NCBI GenBank assembly: GCA_002341345.1
Contig: DDNW01000022.1
Coordinates: 831 to 6,308, forward strand
Length of the DNA: 5,478 nucleotides
Source of the DNA: Erythrobacter sp. UBA2510
GTDB lineage: Bacteria > Pseudomonadota > Alphaproteobacteria > Sphingomonadales > Sphingomonadaceae
Direction: 5' to 3'
Under the pieces are notes generated by a model. That model made no database searches, was not told the DNA's origin, and saw nothing but the letters and a program-made list of their open reading frames with translations. Made by a program: the position numbers and the translations under genes. Shown here in pieces: positions 4,455 to 5,478 of the stretch. Each line of letters opens with the position of its first letter. The stretch's first letter is position 1.

Positions 4455-5478
4455 ATGAGGCCAGTTGCCCACCCTCCCACGCCCGGCCGCAAAGCCGAGA
4501 CGGTCGAAACGCTCCGCCTTGCGGGGCCGCTGGCACTCGCCAATCTCTTGCAGATGCTCACCTATGCGGTGGACGTCATCTTCATCGCGCGACTGGGCGG
4601 CGACGCACTGGCGGCCTCGGCACTGGCAGTCGCCGTCTATGGCCTCGTCCTGTGGTCGCTACAGAGCCTGACCGGGGCGGTCGCACCGATCATGGCGGCC
4701 GAGCTTGGGGCTCGCGGGCCTGCGCTCAGGCCCGTACGCCGTTCGATGCGCATGGCGCTATGGCTGTCGGCGGCAGTCTCCGTCGTCGGCATGGGCATGT
4801 GTGCACTCGCCGGACCGCTGATGGCTCTGACCGGGCAGGACCTGCAGATCGCAAGCATGGCGACCGGCTATATGGACTTCCTCTTGTGGTCGACCCCGGC
4901 GATGATCGTCGCAGGCGTTCAGCGCAATTTTGTCGCGACGCTCGGTCGCCCATTCTTCGCGACCGCCATTACCGCGCTGGGCATTGGCGTGAACGCACTG
5001 GCGAACTGGATCTTTATCTATGGCAAGTTCGGTGCGCCCGCGCTCGGCCTGCAAGGAGCGGCGATCGCCACGATCCTGACATCGCTCGCGATCGTGGTCA
5101 TGTATGCGCTGGCGATCCGGTTCGATGTGCGGCTGCACCGCTATCATATCCTCGGTTATTTCTGGCGGCCCGACTGGGCCCGCCTGGCCGCGATCATGCG
5201 CATTGGCGCCCCGATCGCGATCACCATTCTGGCCGAGGCGGGCGTGTTCGGTGCGGCAGCCTTCCTGATGGGCCGGATCGGCGGGCTCGAGCTGGCCGCG
5301 CATACGCTGGCGCTCAACCTTGCCGCCTTCGCCTTTCAGGTGCCGTTCGGGGTCGGGCAGGCCGCGACGATCCGCGTCGGCTATTTCTTCGGCGCACGTG
5401 ACGCACAGGGCATGGGCCGCGCCGGGTGGACCGGGATCGTGATGGGAACGGGCTTTATGGCGACCACCGCAATGGCAA
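4455..5478 (+). CDS. MATE-family multidrug efflux transporter, N-terminal 341 residues (runs off right edge)
   Basis: Inner-membrane multidrug and toxin extrusion transporter, which exports cationic drugs in exchange for Na+ or H+. The frame is open from ATG 4455 to the edge. The start MRPVAHPPTPGRKAE is followed by a run of hydrophobic helices, about eight or nine in the visible part (roughly 21-45, 52-80, 100-122, 138-160, 167-190, 199-222, 247-271, 280-305, and one beginning near 325). Family signs are GPLALANLLQMLTYAVDVIFI in helix 1 with D40, which I match to NorM D36; NWIFIYGKFGAPALGLQGAA (184-203); and E260 in helix 7, matching NorM E255. Typical length is 450-480 residues. No strong Shine-Dalgarno precedes the ATG, and no in-frame start exists back to a stop at 4371. 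A small hairpin CTGC/GCAG (4433-4436 with 4442-4445) lies just upstream. The coupling ion and substrates cannot be told. Confidence 0.93.
   Translation, partial: MRPVAHPPTPGRKAETVETLRLAGPLALANLLQMLTYAVDVIFIARLGGDALAASALAVAVYGLVLWSLQSLTGAVAPIMAAELGARGPALRPVRRSMRMALWLSAAVSVVGMGMCALAGPLMALTGQDLQIASMATGYMDFLLWSTPAMIVAGVQRNFVATLGRPFFATAITALGIGVNALANWIFIYGKFGAPALGLQGAAIATILTSLAIVVMYALAIRFDVRLHRYHILGYFWRPDWARLAAIMRIGAPIAITILAEAGVFGAAAFLMGRIGGLELAAHTLALNLAAFAFQVPFGVGQAATIRVGYFFGARDAQGMGRAGWTGIVMGTGFMATTAMA

Noticed and set aside
4652..5401. 249-codon plus-strand frame
   Set aside because: It is an out-of-frame reading of the MATE gene, Arg/Gly/Asp-rich and lacking hydrophobic helices.

Overview
The window is GC-rich bacterial DNA, almost certainly from an alphaproteobacterium and most likely the Sphingomonadales (Erythrobacteraceae or Sphingomonadaceae type). 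I infer this from the recognisable sequences of RpoB, L10, L12 and the DUF2975/HTH pair; no search was run. It holds a rearranged piece of the ribosomal-protein/RNA-polymerase (rplJL-rpoBC) cluster.

Layout. Positions 1-1356 (minus strand) are the first 452 codons of rpoB, leaving through the left edge. Positions 1357-1618 are its long 5' leader, with several nested hairpins, and a good sigma-70-type promoter (minus strand). Positions 1678-1821 (minus strand) encode a 47-residue putative lipoprotein. Positions 1822-1998 hold no convincing gene but contain a 12-bp inverted repeat that could fold in the minus-strand transcript. Positions 1999-3014 (plus strand) form a compact three-gene operon: a 43-residue secreted or membrane micro-protein, a four-helix DUF2975 membrane protein and a 68-residue Cro/C1-type regulator. 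It is driven by a strong promoter whose -10 box lies in one arm of an inverted repeat, suggesting autoregulation. Positions 3015-3322 are the structured rplJ leader. rplJ (L10) and rplL (L7/L12) follow, ended by a textbook intrinsic terminator at 4330-4360. A MATE-family efflux transporter starts at 4455 and runs off the right edge.

How the parts work together. L10 and L12 form the ribosomal stalk that recruits translation factors; RpoB is the beta subunit of RNA polymerase. In most bacteria rplJ-rplL-rpoB-rpoC are transcribed in one direction, so stalk and polymerase synthesis are linked. Here rplJL and rpoB point away from each other, about 2 kb apart, with the membrane-protein/regulator operon and the lipoprotein gene between them. 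rpoB therefore has its own promoter and leader, and rplJL has its own terminator.

The most interesting material is this split layout, the undescribed three-gene module with its overlapping operator, the structured rpoB leader, and the extended L12-binding helix of L10.
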